In this document: in pieces, positions 24,101 through 32,541 of the stretch | Numbering within the stretch: the stretch's first letter is position 1 | Layout: the number at the start of each line of letters is the position of its first letter | Assembly (NCBI GenBank): GCA_020437395.1 | Contig: JAGQWJ010000025.1 | Coordinates: forward strand, 5,973-44,928 | From: Ignavibacteriota bacterium | Lineage (GTDB): Bacteria; Bacteroidota; Ignavibacteria; Kapaibacteriales; UBA2268 | Direction of reading: 5' to 3' | DNA length: 38,956 nt | The notes under the pieces: generated by a model | The model's input: only the letters and a program-made list of their open reading frames with translations | What the model was told of the DNA's origin: nothing | Databases searched by the model: none | Translations under genes and position numbers: made by a program

Positions 24101-24961
24101 ATGAAAATAAAATTTACTCTAATATTAGTTTTTATTTCGTTTTGCTCACTTGGGTGTCAAGAATCGCAACCTTCGTCTATAAACCTTAATAATTTATCAA
24201 ATTATTTTGTTAATAGTCCAGATATTAAGTTAGATTTGCCACCAATTTTGAAAGAGATATCTGGGTTAACAATTTTAAATGATAGCACTGTTGTGTGTGT
24301 ACAAGATGAAAAAGGTATAGTATTTATTTACGATATTCAATCGAATAGAATATTACGAGAGTTGGAGTTTGGAGGTGATGGTGATTATGAGGATATAGCC
24401 AAAGTGAACGATACTCTTTATATATTGAGAAGTGATGGAACTATTTTCGAATTTTCAAATTATTCATCTTCAACTTCAGATGTGAGAATATACGAAACAA
24501 ATATACCCTCTAAAGACAGTGAAGGGTTGTGTTATGACAGTCAACACCATAGGTTACTTATAGGAACAAAAAGTAAAATTGAGGGGAACAGAAAAGGTAT
24601 ATTTAGTTTTGATTTGGTAACTAAGACATTGATTGATGTCCCTACTCTAATTTTTGATACTGATTTGCTAAAACCTAACGTAGAAAGCAAAGGTATAATC
24701 TTCGGCGGAAATAGAAAGTTCAAATTTAAGTTGTCTGCAATCTCTATTAATCCTTTAGATAGTAACCTCTATGTTTTATCAGCGAATGAGTATCTTATAT
24801 TTGTGTTTGATTTTAAAGGCAATTTGTTGGAAGTTGCTGAACTTGACATTAATCTTCATTCAAAAGCCGAAGGTATAGCATTTTTCAACAACGGAGATAT
24901 GCTTATATCAAATGAAGGTGTCAATTCTAAACCGAGCATTTTAAGATTCAAACCTAAATAA
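24101..24961 (+). CDS. SdiA-regulated-like lipoprotein (beta-propeller)
   Basis: A 286-residue lipoprotein. The signal ends SFCSLGC, with lipidated C19. The mature part has LKEISGLTILNDSTVVCVQDEKGIVFIYD and GDGDYEDIAKVNDTLYILRSDGTIFEF, then KDSEGLCYDSQHHRLLIG and KAEGIAFFNNGDMLISNEG, matching the SdiA-regulated family of propeller proteins. It is probably held on the membrane facing the periplasm; its function is unknown. It is last in the accessory run and convergent with trigger factor. Confidence 0.82.
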   Translation: MKIKFTLILVFISFCSLGCQESQPSSINLNNLSNYFVNSPDIKLDLPPILKEISGLTILNDSTVVCVQDEKGIVFIYDIQSNRILRELEFGGDGDYEDIAKVNDTLYILRSDGTIFEFSNYSSSTSDVRIYETNIPSKDSEGLCYDSQHHRLLIGTKSKIEGNRKGIFSFDLVTKTLIDVPTLIFDTDLLKPNVESKGIIFGGNRKFKFKLSAISINPLDSNLYVLSANEYLIFVFDFKGNLLEVAELDINLHSKAEGIAFFNNGDMLISNEGVNSKPSILRFKPK

Positions 24962-24973
24962 TCTAAGAGTCAC

Positions 24974-25011
24974 AAAAAAAAGTGATAATATTTTAAAAAA
25001 CATTATCACTT
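24974..25011 (-). terminator. Rho-independent terminator of trigger factor
   Basis: A 10-bp stem (AAGTGATAAT at 24980-24989 with ATTATCACTT at 25002-25011) is followed on the minus strand by a run of T (24979-24974). The T run on the plus side is weaker and further away, so it mainly ends the minus-strand transcript. Confidence 0.82.
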
Positions 25012-25038
25012 CTTGAAATTAATATTTTTTTAATAGAA

Positions 25039-26313
25039 TTAGTCCTCTATTCTTTCGTGAGTTTCGAAATCGACTTCGTTGATAATAGCGAAATCTAATA
25101 CGAAATCAATCACTTTCTTAGATAAAATCTTAGTCAAGAAATTAGGGTTTTGAACTAGTATTTTTTTCATTTGTTCAGGATCTTGACCATATCTCTTTGC
25201 TTCTTTTTCTACTATCGGGTCAATATCATAATCTTCTAGTTCAATATTTTCATTTTCAATAATTTGATTTCGAACAAGTTCCCATTTGACTGATCTTTCA
25301 GCATTTGGTCTAAGTTGTGCATTAAGCTCATCATCAGTCATATTTAATTGCTCTGGACTCTTTTCGTATCTTTGTTTTACGTCTTGAATCATTTGAGTAA
25401 GAACTTGATTAACCAACTGCTCTGGGGCAGGTATTTCGTTTGAGTCAACTAGTGTCGAGACAATCTGATTTTCAACTAATTCGCGACTTTTTCTATCCCA
25501 TTCATCTTGTAGATTGAAATTTACTTCATCTTGTAATTCTTCTGCTTTAGTAATTCTGCCACCAGTAACTCTTTCTACGAATTCGTCATCAAGTACTGCA
25601 GGTGTCAGTTTTTGAATTTTAGTGATAGTAACTTTGAAGTTTTTGTCTTTTATATTTGGGTTTGCATCTTCAGCAGTTGGAGTATAGTCAAAAGAATCAC
25701 CAACTTTTGTGTTGATTATATTTTCTTTTAACTCAGGAAGTATATTTTTATCAGCAAGATAAACATCGGTTTCGTTTGACTCGCTTAACTCGCCGCCTTC
25801 GAGTATTTCAGCCATCTCTAATTTAACAACAAAGCTTTCGTCAGTAACTTGTTCTGCTTCTTCCAATTCGCCATTCTGAGCCAAAATATATTCTAACTCA
25901 TCTTGTACTTCTTGATCTGTAACCGTGTGTACTGGCTCATCTATAGCTACACCCTTGTAATCTTTTAGTGTAATTGTTGGCAAAGTCTCAAATTCAATAA
26001 TGTATTTAATACCTTTATCATCTTTATCAAGATTCTTTAAGGTCGGAGTACCTAAGACTTGAATATTTTCTTCTTGTGTGTAATTTCTGAATAAATCATT
26101 AATCAAATCCTGATCAGCATCAGCTTCTATACCTTTACCATACATTTTTTTAATCATTGATATAGGAACTCTCCCCTTGCGGAAACCCTCAAGATTCACT
26201 TTGGGTTGCATAGCTTTGTAAGCTTTCTCATAGTGGGGTTGTAACTCATCAGTAGTTAGCGTAATTGTTAATTCTCGAGTACACTCGTCTATTTTTTTTA
26301 ACTCTTTTTCCAA
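25039..26313 (-). CDS. tig: Trigger factor (ribosome-associated chaperone)
   Basis: A 424-residue chaperone that binds the ribosome exit tunnel and shields nascent proteins. The ribosome-binding signature is GFRKGRVPISMIKKMYG. It is followed by a divergent peptidyl-prolyl isomerase-like insert (about 150-240) and a long C-terminal helical domain. I chose the TTG at 26313 (giving MEKELKKIDECTREL) because AAAGG lies 8 bases upstream. The frame extends to another TTG at 26343, but that codon is within a promoter-like box and terminator tail and has no ribosome site. Standing alone between two hairpins, it is probably monocistronic. The insert keeps few isomerase active-site residues that I can recognise. 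Confidence 0.9.
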   Translation of the reverse strand: MEKELKKIDECTRELTITLTTDELQPHYEKAYKAMQPKVNLEGFRKGRVPISMIKKMYGKGIEADADQDLINDLFRNYTQEENIQVLGTPTLKNLDKDDKGIKYIIEFETLPTITLKDYKGVAIDEPVHTVTDQEVQDELEYILAQNGELEEAEQVTDESFVVKLEMAEILEGGELSESNETDVYLADKNILPELKENIINTKVGDSFDYTPTAEDANPNIKDKNFKVTITKIQKLTPAVLDDEFVERVTGGRITKAEELQDEVNFNLQDEWDRKSRELVENQIVSTLVDSNEIPAPEQLVNQVLTQMIQDVKQRYEKSPEQLNMTDDELNAQLRPNAERSVKWELVRNQIIENENIELEDYDIDPIVEKEAKRYGQDPEQMKKILVQNPNFLTKILSKKVIDFVLDFAIINEVDFETHERIED

Positions 26314-26340
26314 GACTTTACCTTTATTGCGATTTTTGTT

Positions 26341-26348
26341 CAAAAATA
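26341..26348 (-). promoter_or_regulatory. Candidate -7 box for trigger factor, fused to the upstream terminator tail
   Basis: On the minus strand TATTTTTG matches TAnnTTTG and lies inside the T-rich tail of the peroxiredoxin terminator, 28 bases before the chosen TTG start. No TTG sits at -33. Confidence 0.45.
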
Positions 26349-26378
26349 AAAAGTGCTACTTCTGTAAAAAAGTAGCAC
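26347..26378 (-). terminator. Rho-independent terminator of the peroxiredoxin gene
   Basis: On the minus strand GTGCTACTT (26378-26370) pairs with AAGTAGCAC (26361-26353) and is followed by TTTTTA. The hairpin lies between the peroxiredoxin stop and trigger factor. Confidence 0.8.
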
Positions 26379-26431
26379 GCAAAATTAATCTATTCTTATA
26401 TAATATACTAAATTATGATAAATTTATATTA

Positions 26432-26980
26432 TTAAAGAGTTTTGTCACCTGGCTTCCAACCGCAAGCAGTTAACTTTCCTGTTTGAAGAGCTTGAAGAAC
26501 TCTGATAGTTTCTTCTGCACTTCTACCAACAGCTTCTGGATGAATAACAGAGTATTGGATAACTCCGTCAGGATCTATTATGTAAAGCCCTCTTAGCGCA
26601 TAGCCCGTTGACTCTTTGTAAACTTCATAATTACGAGCATTTTCACCAGTGAAATCTGCTAAAAGTGGGTATGGCAAATCTTTCAAGTCTTCTTCATGAG
26701 TTCTCCAAGCCAAATGTGAGAATTTGGAATCAGTAGAACAGCCAATTACTTCAGTGTTCAATTCTCTGAATTTTTCAATGTGGTGACCAAAAGAAGCAAT
26801 TTCAGTTGGGCATACGAATGTGAAATCTAGTGGGTAGAAATAAAACACAACCCATTTTCCTTTGTAATCTTCTAATGAAATATTTTTGAATGCTGTGTCT
26901 GGAGTTAAACTTGATGCAGGTCCACCAACTACGGCTTCACCCTTGAAAATTGGTGCTTTGTTTCCTACTAATAGAGACAT
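26432..26980 (-). CDS. Typical 2-Cys peroxiredoxin (AhpC/Prx1 family)
   Basis: A 182-residue thiol peroxidase that reduces hydrogen peroxide and organic peroxides. The peroxidatic cysteine is C57 in DFTFVCPTE and the resolving cysteine is C173 in TACGWKPGDKT, so both halves of the typical 2-Cys cycle are present. HPEAVGRSAEETIRVLQAL is family-typical. I chose the ATG at 26980 because AAAGG precedes it; a frame extension to 27019 adds 13 unlikely residues. No AhpF gene is adjacent, so thioredoxin is a likely reductant. A palindrome at 27043-27058 lies upstream. Confidence 0.94.
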   Translation of the reverse strand: MSLLVGNKAPIFKGEAVVGGPASSLTPDTAFKNISLEDYKGKWVVFYFYPLDFTFVCPTEIASFGHHIEKFRELNTEVIGCSTDSKFSHLAWRTHEEDLKDLPYPLLADFTGENARNYEVYKESTGYALRGLYIIDPDGVIQYSVIHPEAVGRSAEETIRVLQALQTGKLTACGWKPGDKTL

Positions 26981-27042
26981 ATTGTTACCTTTATGTTTTA
27001 AAAAATGAAAAAATATCAAATAAATTTACACTAGAAACGAAA

Positions 27043-27058
27043 ACTATAAACTTATAGT
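27043..27058. promoter_or_regulatory. 16-bp palindrome between peroxiredoxin and topA, candidate operator
   Basis: ACTATAA (27043-27049) and TTATAGT (27052-27058) form perfect 7-bp arms with a 2-bp centre. It lies about 63 bases before the peroxiredoxin ATG in the divergent spacer. The shape recalls Fur/PerR-type boxes (7-1-7), but the spacing differs by one base. Confidence 0.4.
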
Positions 27059-27085
27059 GTTCTGTTATTATAAAATTTGAATTTG

Positions 27086-27093
27086 TATATTTG
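27086..27093 (+). promoter_or_regulatory. Candidate -7 box for topA
   Basis: TATATTTG matches TAnnTTTG, 41 bases before the topA ATG. A good -33 element is not seen. Confidence 0.5.
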
Positions 27094-27134
27094 CAGCCAC
27101 AGAAGTTGGAAGAATAAAAAAAATAAGGTTTTTG

Positions 27135-29519
27135 ATGCCAAAGTCATTAGTTATAGTCGAGTCTCCTGCTAAAGCAAAAACAATAGAGAAATACCTCGAT
27201 GAAATAGAAAAAGGAAAGTTTATAGTTAAATCTTCAATTGGACATATTAGAGATTTGGCGAAAAAAGATATGTCGATTGATATTGACAACGGATTTGAAC
27301 CAAAATATGAAATTAGTCCTGACAAGAAAAAAACTGTAACCGAATTAAAGAAACTATCAAAACAAAGCGACACTGTTTGGTTAGCTACGGATGAGGACAG
27401 AGAAGGAGAGGCAATTGCTTGGCACTTGCTCGAAGCTCTCGGATTAGACGAATCTAAAACAAAAAGAATAGTATTCAACGAGATTACAAAGAAAGCAATT
27501 CAAAAAGCTATAGAGAATCCTCGCTCAGTCAATAAGGAGTTAGTTGATGCTCAACAAGCTAGACGAATATTAGATAGATTAGTAGGTTATGAACTTTCGC
27601 CCGTACTTTGGAAAAAAGTAAAATATGGACTAAGTGCTGGAAGAGTACAATCTGTGGCGGTAAGGATAATAGTAGAAAGAGAAAGGGAGATAGAGAATCA
27701 CAAACCTGAGATAACTTATAAGCTGGTTGGTGATTTTGTAACCGAAGGTGGTGAACTTTTCAAAGCAGAATTGAAAGAAAAATTTGAAAATAAAGAAGAT
27801 GCTTTAGCTTATTTGAATTCGGCAGTTGGTCAAAAATTCTACATAAAAGATCTTAAAGTAAAACCAGGTAAGCGTTCACCTCAAGCTCCTTTTACAACTT
27901 CAAAGCTGCAACAAGAAGCTTCGGCAAAATTAGGTTTTTCTGTTAAACAAACTATGGTAGTAGCTCAAAAACTATATGAAGCTGGAATGATTACTTATAT
28001 GCGTACGGACTCAACGAATCTGTCTGAGGATGCCATAAGTTCAGCTTCGAATTACATAACGTCTAATTTTGGCGATAAGTATTTGGAAAAAAGGCTTTAC
28101 AAGACTAGCTCGAAAGGAGCTCAGGAAGCACACGAGGCAATAAGACCAACTGATTTGAGCAAACCAACCATCAACACAGGGAACAACGGTCAAGATAGAC
28201 TATATGAGCTAATATGGAAAAGAACAATGGCATCTCAGATGTCAGATGCTCAACTTGAACGTACAACAGCAGACATTGGGTTTGCTAACAATGATACTGA
28301 TTTTGTAGCGAAAGGCGAGGTAATAAAGTTCGATGGATTTTTGAAAGTTTATCCGGAAGTAAAGAAAGACGGCAAAATTCTTCCTGCTATGGCTAAAAAT
28401 CAGAAATTAGAAGTAAGTGAAATAGTTGGTAGGGAAACTTTCAGCCGACCACCGGCAAGATATACAGAGGCCACTTTAGTGCGTACACTCGAAGAGATGG
28501 GTATAGGCCGTCCTTCTACTTATGCGCCTACAATATCTACAATTCAGAACAGAGAGTACGTAGAGAAAACAGATCGAGACGGTTACGAAAGAAAGTATGT
28601 GCAAATAGCACTGAAAGAAAACAAGGTAACTGAAGAAAAATTAACAGAAATAACTGGACAGGAACGGAACAAGCTATTCCCAACTGATGTTGGAAAAGTT
28701 GTAACTGACTTTTTAGTTAAGCATTTCACAGAAATTGTTGATTTTGATTTTACAAAGAATGTAGAAGAAGAATTTGACAAAATTGCCGAAGGACAAAGAA
28801 AATGGAATGAGATGATTTCTAATTTTTATACTGGTTTCCACGAAACGATAGAGAAGTCTGAAGATATAAGCAAAAAAGATGCGATAAACGCTAGGATGTT
28901 AGGTAATGACCCCAAGACGGGAAGACCAATTTATGCCCGAATTGGAAGATATGGAGCTATGCTTCAGATGGGAGAAAATGAAGACGAGGAAAAACCAAGA
29001 TTCGCTTCACTAATGCCAAGTCAAAGTATAGAGACCATTACTCTTGAAGAAGCTTTAGAGATGTTCAAGTTACCAAGAGTAATTGGTCAAAACGAAGATG
29101 GCAAAGATATTAAAACAAATGTTGGAAGATTTGGGCCTTATGTTCAACTGGACAAAACTTATGCTTCGATTACTCATGAGGAAATTTTTACTATTACCTT
29201 AGAGGAAGCCATTCAAAAAATAAAGGATAAAATAGAGCAGAAGAATAAAAATAAAATCCAAGAATTTGATGATGGAATTAAAGTATTGAATGGTCGTTTT
29301 GGGCCTTATGTAACCGATGGTAAAGTAAATGCAAAGATACCAAAGGATAAGACTCCAGAAGATCTGACACACGAGGAGTGCAAAGCATTAATAGCCGAAG
29401 CTCCTGCGAAAAAAGGTAGAGGACGTACTACTAAAGCTGCTACTAAAAAGCCAGCAACAAAGAAACCTACTGCAAAGAAGAAGCCAGCAGCTAAAAAATC
29501 TTCTACAAAAAAGAAGTAA
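27135..29519 (+). CDS. topA: DNA topoisomerase I
   Basis: A 794-residue type IA topoisomerase that relaxes negative supercoils. The Toprim domain has E9 (SLVIVESPAKAKTIEKYL) and ATDEDREGEAIAWHL. The core has LSAGRVQSVAVRI, and the strand-attacking tyrosine is Y288 (GMITYMRTDS). After the core, repeats with RIGRYGAMLQMG, NVGRFGPYVQL and LNGRFGPYVTDG form the C-terminal DNA-binding repeats. There are no CxxC zinc-finger motifs; instead the protein ends in a Lys/Ala/Thr-rich tail of about 35 residues. I chose the ATG at 27135, with AAGG 6 bases upstream. It is divergent from the peroxiredoxin gene. Confidence 0.97.
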   Translation: MPKSLVIVESPAKAKTIEKYLDEIEKGKFIVKSSIGHIRDLAKKDMSIDIDNGFEPKYEISPDKKKTVTELKKLSKQSDTVWLATDEDREGEAIAWHLLEALGLDESKTKRIVFNEITKKAIQKAIENPRSVNKELVDAQQARRILDRLVGYELSPVLWKKVKYGLSAGRVQSVAVRIIVEREREIENHKPEITYKLVGDFVTEGGELFKAELKEKFENKEDALAYLNSAVGQKFYIKDLKVKPGKRSPQAPFTTSKLQQEASAKLGFSVKQTMVVAQKLYEAGMITYMRTDSTNLSEDAISSASNYITSNFGDKYLEKRLYKTSSKGAQEAHEAIRPTDLSKPTINTGNNGQDRLYELIWKRTMASQMSDAQLERTTADIGFANNDTDFVAKGEVIKFDGFLKVYPEVKKDGKILPAMAKNQKLEVSEIVGRETFSRPPARYTEATLVRTLEEMGIGRPSTYAPTISTIQNREYVEKTDRDGYERKYVQIALKENKVTEEKLTEITGQERNKLFPTDVGKVVTDFLVKHFTEIVDFDFTKNVEEEFDKIAEGQRKWNEMISNFYTGFHETIEKSEDISKKDAINARMLGNDPKTGRPIYARIGRYGAMLQMGENEDEEKPRFASLMPSQSIETITLEEALEMFKLPRVIGQNEDGKDIKTNVGRFGPYVQLDKTYASITHEEIFTITLEEAIQKIKDKIEQKNKNKIQEFDDGIKVLNGRFGPYVTDGKVNAKIPKDKTPEDLTHEECKALIAEAPAKKGRGRTTKAATKKPATKKPTAKKKPAAKKSSTKKK

Positions 29520-29549
29520 AGTTGGATAGTATTGACAAAATAATGAAAC

Positions 29550-29571
29550 AAAGGAGCCGATTGGCTCCTTT
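29550..29571. terminator. Hairpin between convergent topA and the Asp-box protein
   Basis: AAAGGAGCC (29550-29558) pairs with GGCTCCTTT (29563-29571) around a GATT loop. T tracts on either side are short, so termination is likely but not strong; it could serve both strands. Confidence 0.65.
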
Positions 29572-29588
29572 GGTTTGTGTACTTTTAT

Positions 29589-30881
29589 TTACTTTGTAAT
29601 GATGAGTTTTTCTGATTTTATAATATTATTGTATTTGTCTTTAAATGCCTTTATAAAAAGTCCAGTATTCAAGTCATTTTCACTTTTTATTTTGCCTAAG
29701 TTATTTCCATTAAAGTCGTAGTAATCTATATAAGAAATATTCTCGTTGGTTGAGATATAATCTTCAATAGACGATTCGGGGTTTAATATTCTATGAACGT
29801 GATCAACTCTTTGTATCACTAAACAATTACCAAAATCATCGCATGAAACTCCAGAAATAGTACCACCATCTGTTACTGGTACACTTATAGAATCCCTTTC
29901 CCAATCAAACAAAATATCTGATGACCAAGGATTAATATTATATCTAGTTATGGCAATGTAGGAATTTCTATTTTTTGCAAATGTAACAAATTCATAATCT
30001 GGTTCACCAACATAAAGATTCGACCATGTCTTACCACCATCAGTGGTTTTATCTATACTAGGTGAGAATACTATACCTGTATCTACTTTTGTATAGTTAA
30101 CTCCACATGAATAACCAAGTTTATTGTCTATGAAACTATGTTTAAAAGCAACATTTTTCCTATCATATAAGTCCCAAGTTTTTCCCCTGTCTTCTGAAAT
30201 ATAGGTAAATCCTAGTACTGAATCAGCAAAAAACTTTCTTGCAGAACACATTATATAATCGTCTCCTAACAATTCATAACCATTTAATAAAACTATCATT
30301 AGGTTCGGATCATCATTATAGTAAGGGGGTGGTAAGTAGCTTGATTTTAATTCTTTAGTGTCTAAGTCATAGTAATATAGAGTATCTATGCCTTTATATG
30401 TAAAAATATATTTATTTCCATAACTATCTAAATTAGAATAATTGCTTAGTGTGAATTTCATTTCAGAATGTAATGCTTTGACAGAATCCCAAGTTTCCCC
30501 ATAATCTTTAGAGTAAACAAAATATCCATCTTCTCTAATAAAACTAATTACACTATTATCAGAAACGTGTAACCTTACAATTTGCTGTGCCATCTTTGGA
30601 ATATCTTCAACACCTGTTGAATCCTGATAAATCATTTTCCAAGACTCACCAACATCTGTTGTTATCCAAAGAGCATATTCCCAAGTAATATTATCATTTC
30701 TTTTGGAATTAAAATAAGTCGATAGAATAAAAGTATCTTTTGAAAATGATTCTATTGCTTTTAAATCATATTGTTTACCAAACTCATATATCTTCTCCCA
30801 ATTATTGTTTGCATATAAATGGGAGAAAGAAAAGATAATAGTAATGATTAGTGTTTTGTGAATAAGATTTATTTTATTCAT
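29589..30881 (-). CDS. Secreted Asp-box (sialidase-like) propeller protein with T9SS-like C-terminus
   Basis: A 430-residue exported protein. I chose the ATG at 30881 rather than a GTG at 30890, as GGTGG precedes it. A signal peptide of about 25 residues ends SHLYA. The mature part has at least four Asp-box turns: TTDVGESWKM, SKDYGETWDS, SEDRGKTWDL and TTDGGKTWSN, the pattern of sialidase/Ycf48-like beta-propellers. No sialidase arginine triad can be claimed. The last 60 residues (ISYIDYYDFNGNNLGKI, ending KSEKLIITK) look like a short T9SS type A sorting domain. It is probably a surface or secreted protein; its ligand is unknown. Confidence 0.75.
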   Translation of the reverse strand: MNKINLIHKTLIITIIFSFSHLYANNNWEKIYEFGKQYDLKAIESFSKDTFILSTYFNSKRNDNITWEYALWITTDVGESWKMIYQDSTGVEDIPKMAQQIVRLHVSDNSVISFIREDGYFVYSKDYGETWDSVKALHSEMKFTLSNYSNLDSYGNKYIFTYKGIDTLYYYDLDTKELKSSYLPPPYYNDDPNLMIVLLNGYELLGDDYIMCSARKFFADSVLGFTYISEDRGKTWDLYDRKNVAFKHSFIDNKLGYSCGVNYTKVDTGIVFSPSIDKTTDGGKTWSNLYVGEPDYEFVTFAKNRNSYIAITRYNINPWSSDILFDWERDSISVPVTDGGTISGVSCDDFGNCLVIQRVDHVHRILNPESSIEDYISTNENISYIDYYDFNGNNLGKIKSENDLNTGLFIKAFKDKYNNIIKSEKLIITK

Positions 30882-31110
30882 ATTTACCACCCACTGTGTG
30901 GTGTTTTGCTAATTAATTTCATTTCTTGCTAATTTAAAATAAAATAAAATGCAAGAAATATTTATAAAACAAATGTAATTTATCCACAGTTATAACAGAG
31001 TGTTACAATTGGGGTTAGAAAGACTTAGATTAGTAACATTTTAAGCCATTGGGCAGATTTATTAGTTGGTTTTGGATTGTATTAATTTAGAGTACATTCT
31101 AATAGCTGAA

Positions 31111-32541
31111 TTATACTTTCGTTTCCTTCCATTTTCCTTTGCTGAAGAGCCAGAGAGTGAATAGACCGACGCCTATTTCGGAAATGAACATACCCCAGAA
31201 TACACCAGATTCTTGCCAATCAAAAATAATAGCTAAGCTATAAGCGAGTGGAATCTGGAATAGCCAAAAGAAAACTACGTTGATTAATGTCGGGGTTTTA
31301 GTATCTCCAGAGCCATTGAATGCTTGTACTGATACCATCCACCATCCATAGATGAAATAGCCATAGGATACTATCTGTATCCATTCGGCACCCACGGCTA
31401 TTACTCTTGCGTCATCAGTGAATAGTCTCATTAAATCTTCGTTATAGATGAAATAAACTATAGATACTAGCACTAGGAATATCATATTATAGAATCCGAT
31501 TTTCCAGACCGATTTTTCTGCTCTATCGGGTTCTCCCGCCCCCAGATTTTGCCCTACTATCGTAGCGGCAGCATTCGATAAACCCCATGCAGGCATCATA
31601 GTAAACATCATAATTCTGATTGCAATAGTAGAGCCAGCTACAGTTTCAGCCCCCAATTCAGCTAATATTCTAATCAGAAATATCCAAGAAGTCATAGCAA
31701 TTATCATCTGTCCAATGCCACCAAGTGAAGTTTTGACGATGTTTAGCATTATTTTTGAATCAAGATAAAGCTGAGAAATGGTTACCTTAATATGTTTACC
31801 ACCTTTGAAAAGTACCCATAATTGTACTGCTACGCCAATACCTCGGCCTATATTAGTTGCCATTGCAGCACCCTCAATACCAAATGCAGGAATAAAACCC
31901 CAACCGAAGATAAGAAGTGGATCTAGTCCAATATTTATTATATTTGCTATCCATAGCACTCTCATCGCTATAGCGGCATCTCCTGCTCCACGGAATATCG
32001 CGTTTATCACAAATAGGAGAACTATTACGGCGTTTCCACCTAACATGTACTGTGTGTATTTGTAACCCTCATTTATACTCCAAGCATCAGCGCCCATTAG
32101 TGCAAGTAAATCTTTAGCATAGAAAATACCTCCTATAGTTAGTGGTAGTGCTGCAATAAGCCCAAGTATGATTGATTGAACAGCCGCTAAGCCAGATTCA
32201 CTAGTATTTTTCTCTCCTGTTCTCCGAGCTATAATAGCCGTTACAGCCATAGATAGCCCCATAGCAACAGAGTATAGTATAAAAAGGTAAGTCTCTGTCA
32301 GACCAACAGTAGCTATAGCCGAAGCACCCAATTTTCCGACAAAATATATATCGACAACAGCAAAAGTGGACTCCATTACTAATTCTAGTATCATAGGAAT
32401 TGCTAATAGAAATATAGCTTTTCGGATACTAATAGTTGTGTAGTCGGCTTCTGTACCTCTAATTGCATCTTTTAGATTCTCCCAAAAAGATTTCTTGACT
32501 ATTGGCGAAAGGGACTCTAAATTCTGATTTTCAATATTCAT
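31111..32541 (-). CDS. MATE family efflux transporter
   Basis: A 476-residue inner-membrane protein with about twelve helices in two similar halves, of the multidrug and toxic compound extrusion family. The first half has RKAIFLLAIPMILELVMESTFAVVDIYFVGKLG and GEKNTSESGLAAVQS; the second has GGIGQMIIAMTSWIFLIRILAELGAETVAGSTIAIRI and NLGAGEPDRAEKS. MATE proteins pump cationic drugs or toxins out using Na+ or H+. It begins directly at the stop of the double-VOC gene and ends the SRPBCC-VOC-MATE operon. Confidence 0.94.
   Translation of the reverse strand: MNIENQNLESLSPIVKKSFWENLKDAIRGTEADYTTISIRKAIFLLAIPMILELVMESTFAVVDIYFVGKLGASAIATVGLTETYLFILYSVAMGLSMAVTAIIARRTGEKNTSESGLAAVQSIILGLIAALPLTIGGIFYAKDLLALMGADAWSINEGYKYTQYMLGGNAVIVLLFVINAIFRGAGDAAIAMRVLWIANIINIGLDPLLIFGWGFIPAFGIEGAAMATNIGRGIGVAVQLWVLFKGGKHIKVTISQLYLDSKIMLNIVKTSLGGIGQMIIAMTSWIFLIRILAELGAETVAGSTIAIRIMMFTMMPAWGLSNAAATIVGQNLGAGEPDRAEKSVWKIGFYNMIFLVLVSIVYFIYNEDLMRLFTDDARVIAVGAEWIQIVSYGYFIYGWWMVSVQAFNGSGDTKTPTLINVVFFWLFQIPLAYSLAIIFDWQESGVFWGMFISEIGVGLFTLWLFSKGKWKETKV

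Noticed and set aside
26314..26343. Ten-codon N-terminal extension of trigger factor
   Set aside because: The upstream TTG lies in a promoter-like box and terminator tail, while the inner TTG has AAAGG at proper spacing.
30980..30988. A perfect DnaA-box-like TTATCCACA near a 9-bp inverted repeat (30921-30929 with 30951-30959), as an origin
   Set aside because: Only one box was seen, with no box cluster and no dnaA or dnaN nearby. A single match is expected by chance in this length.
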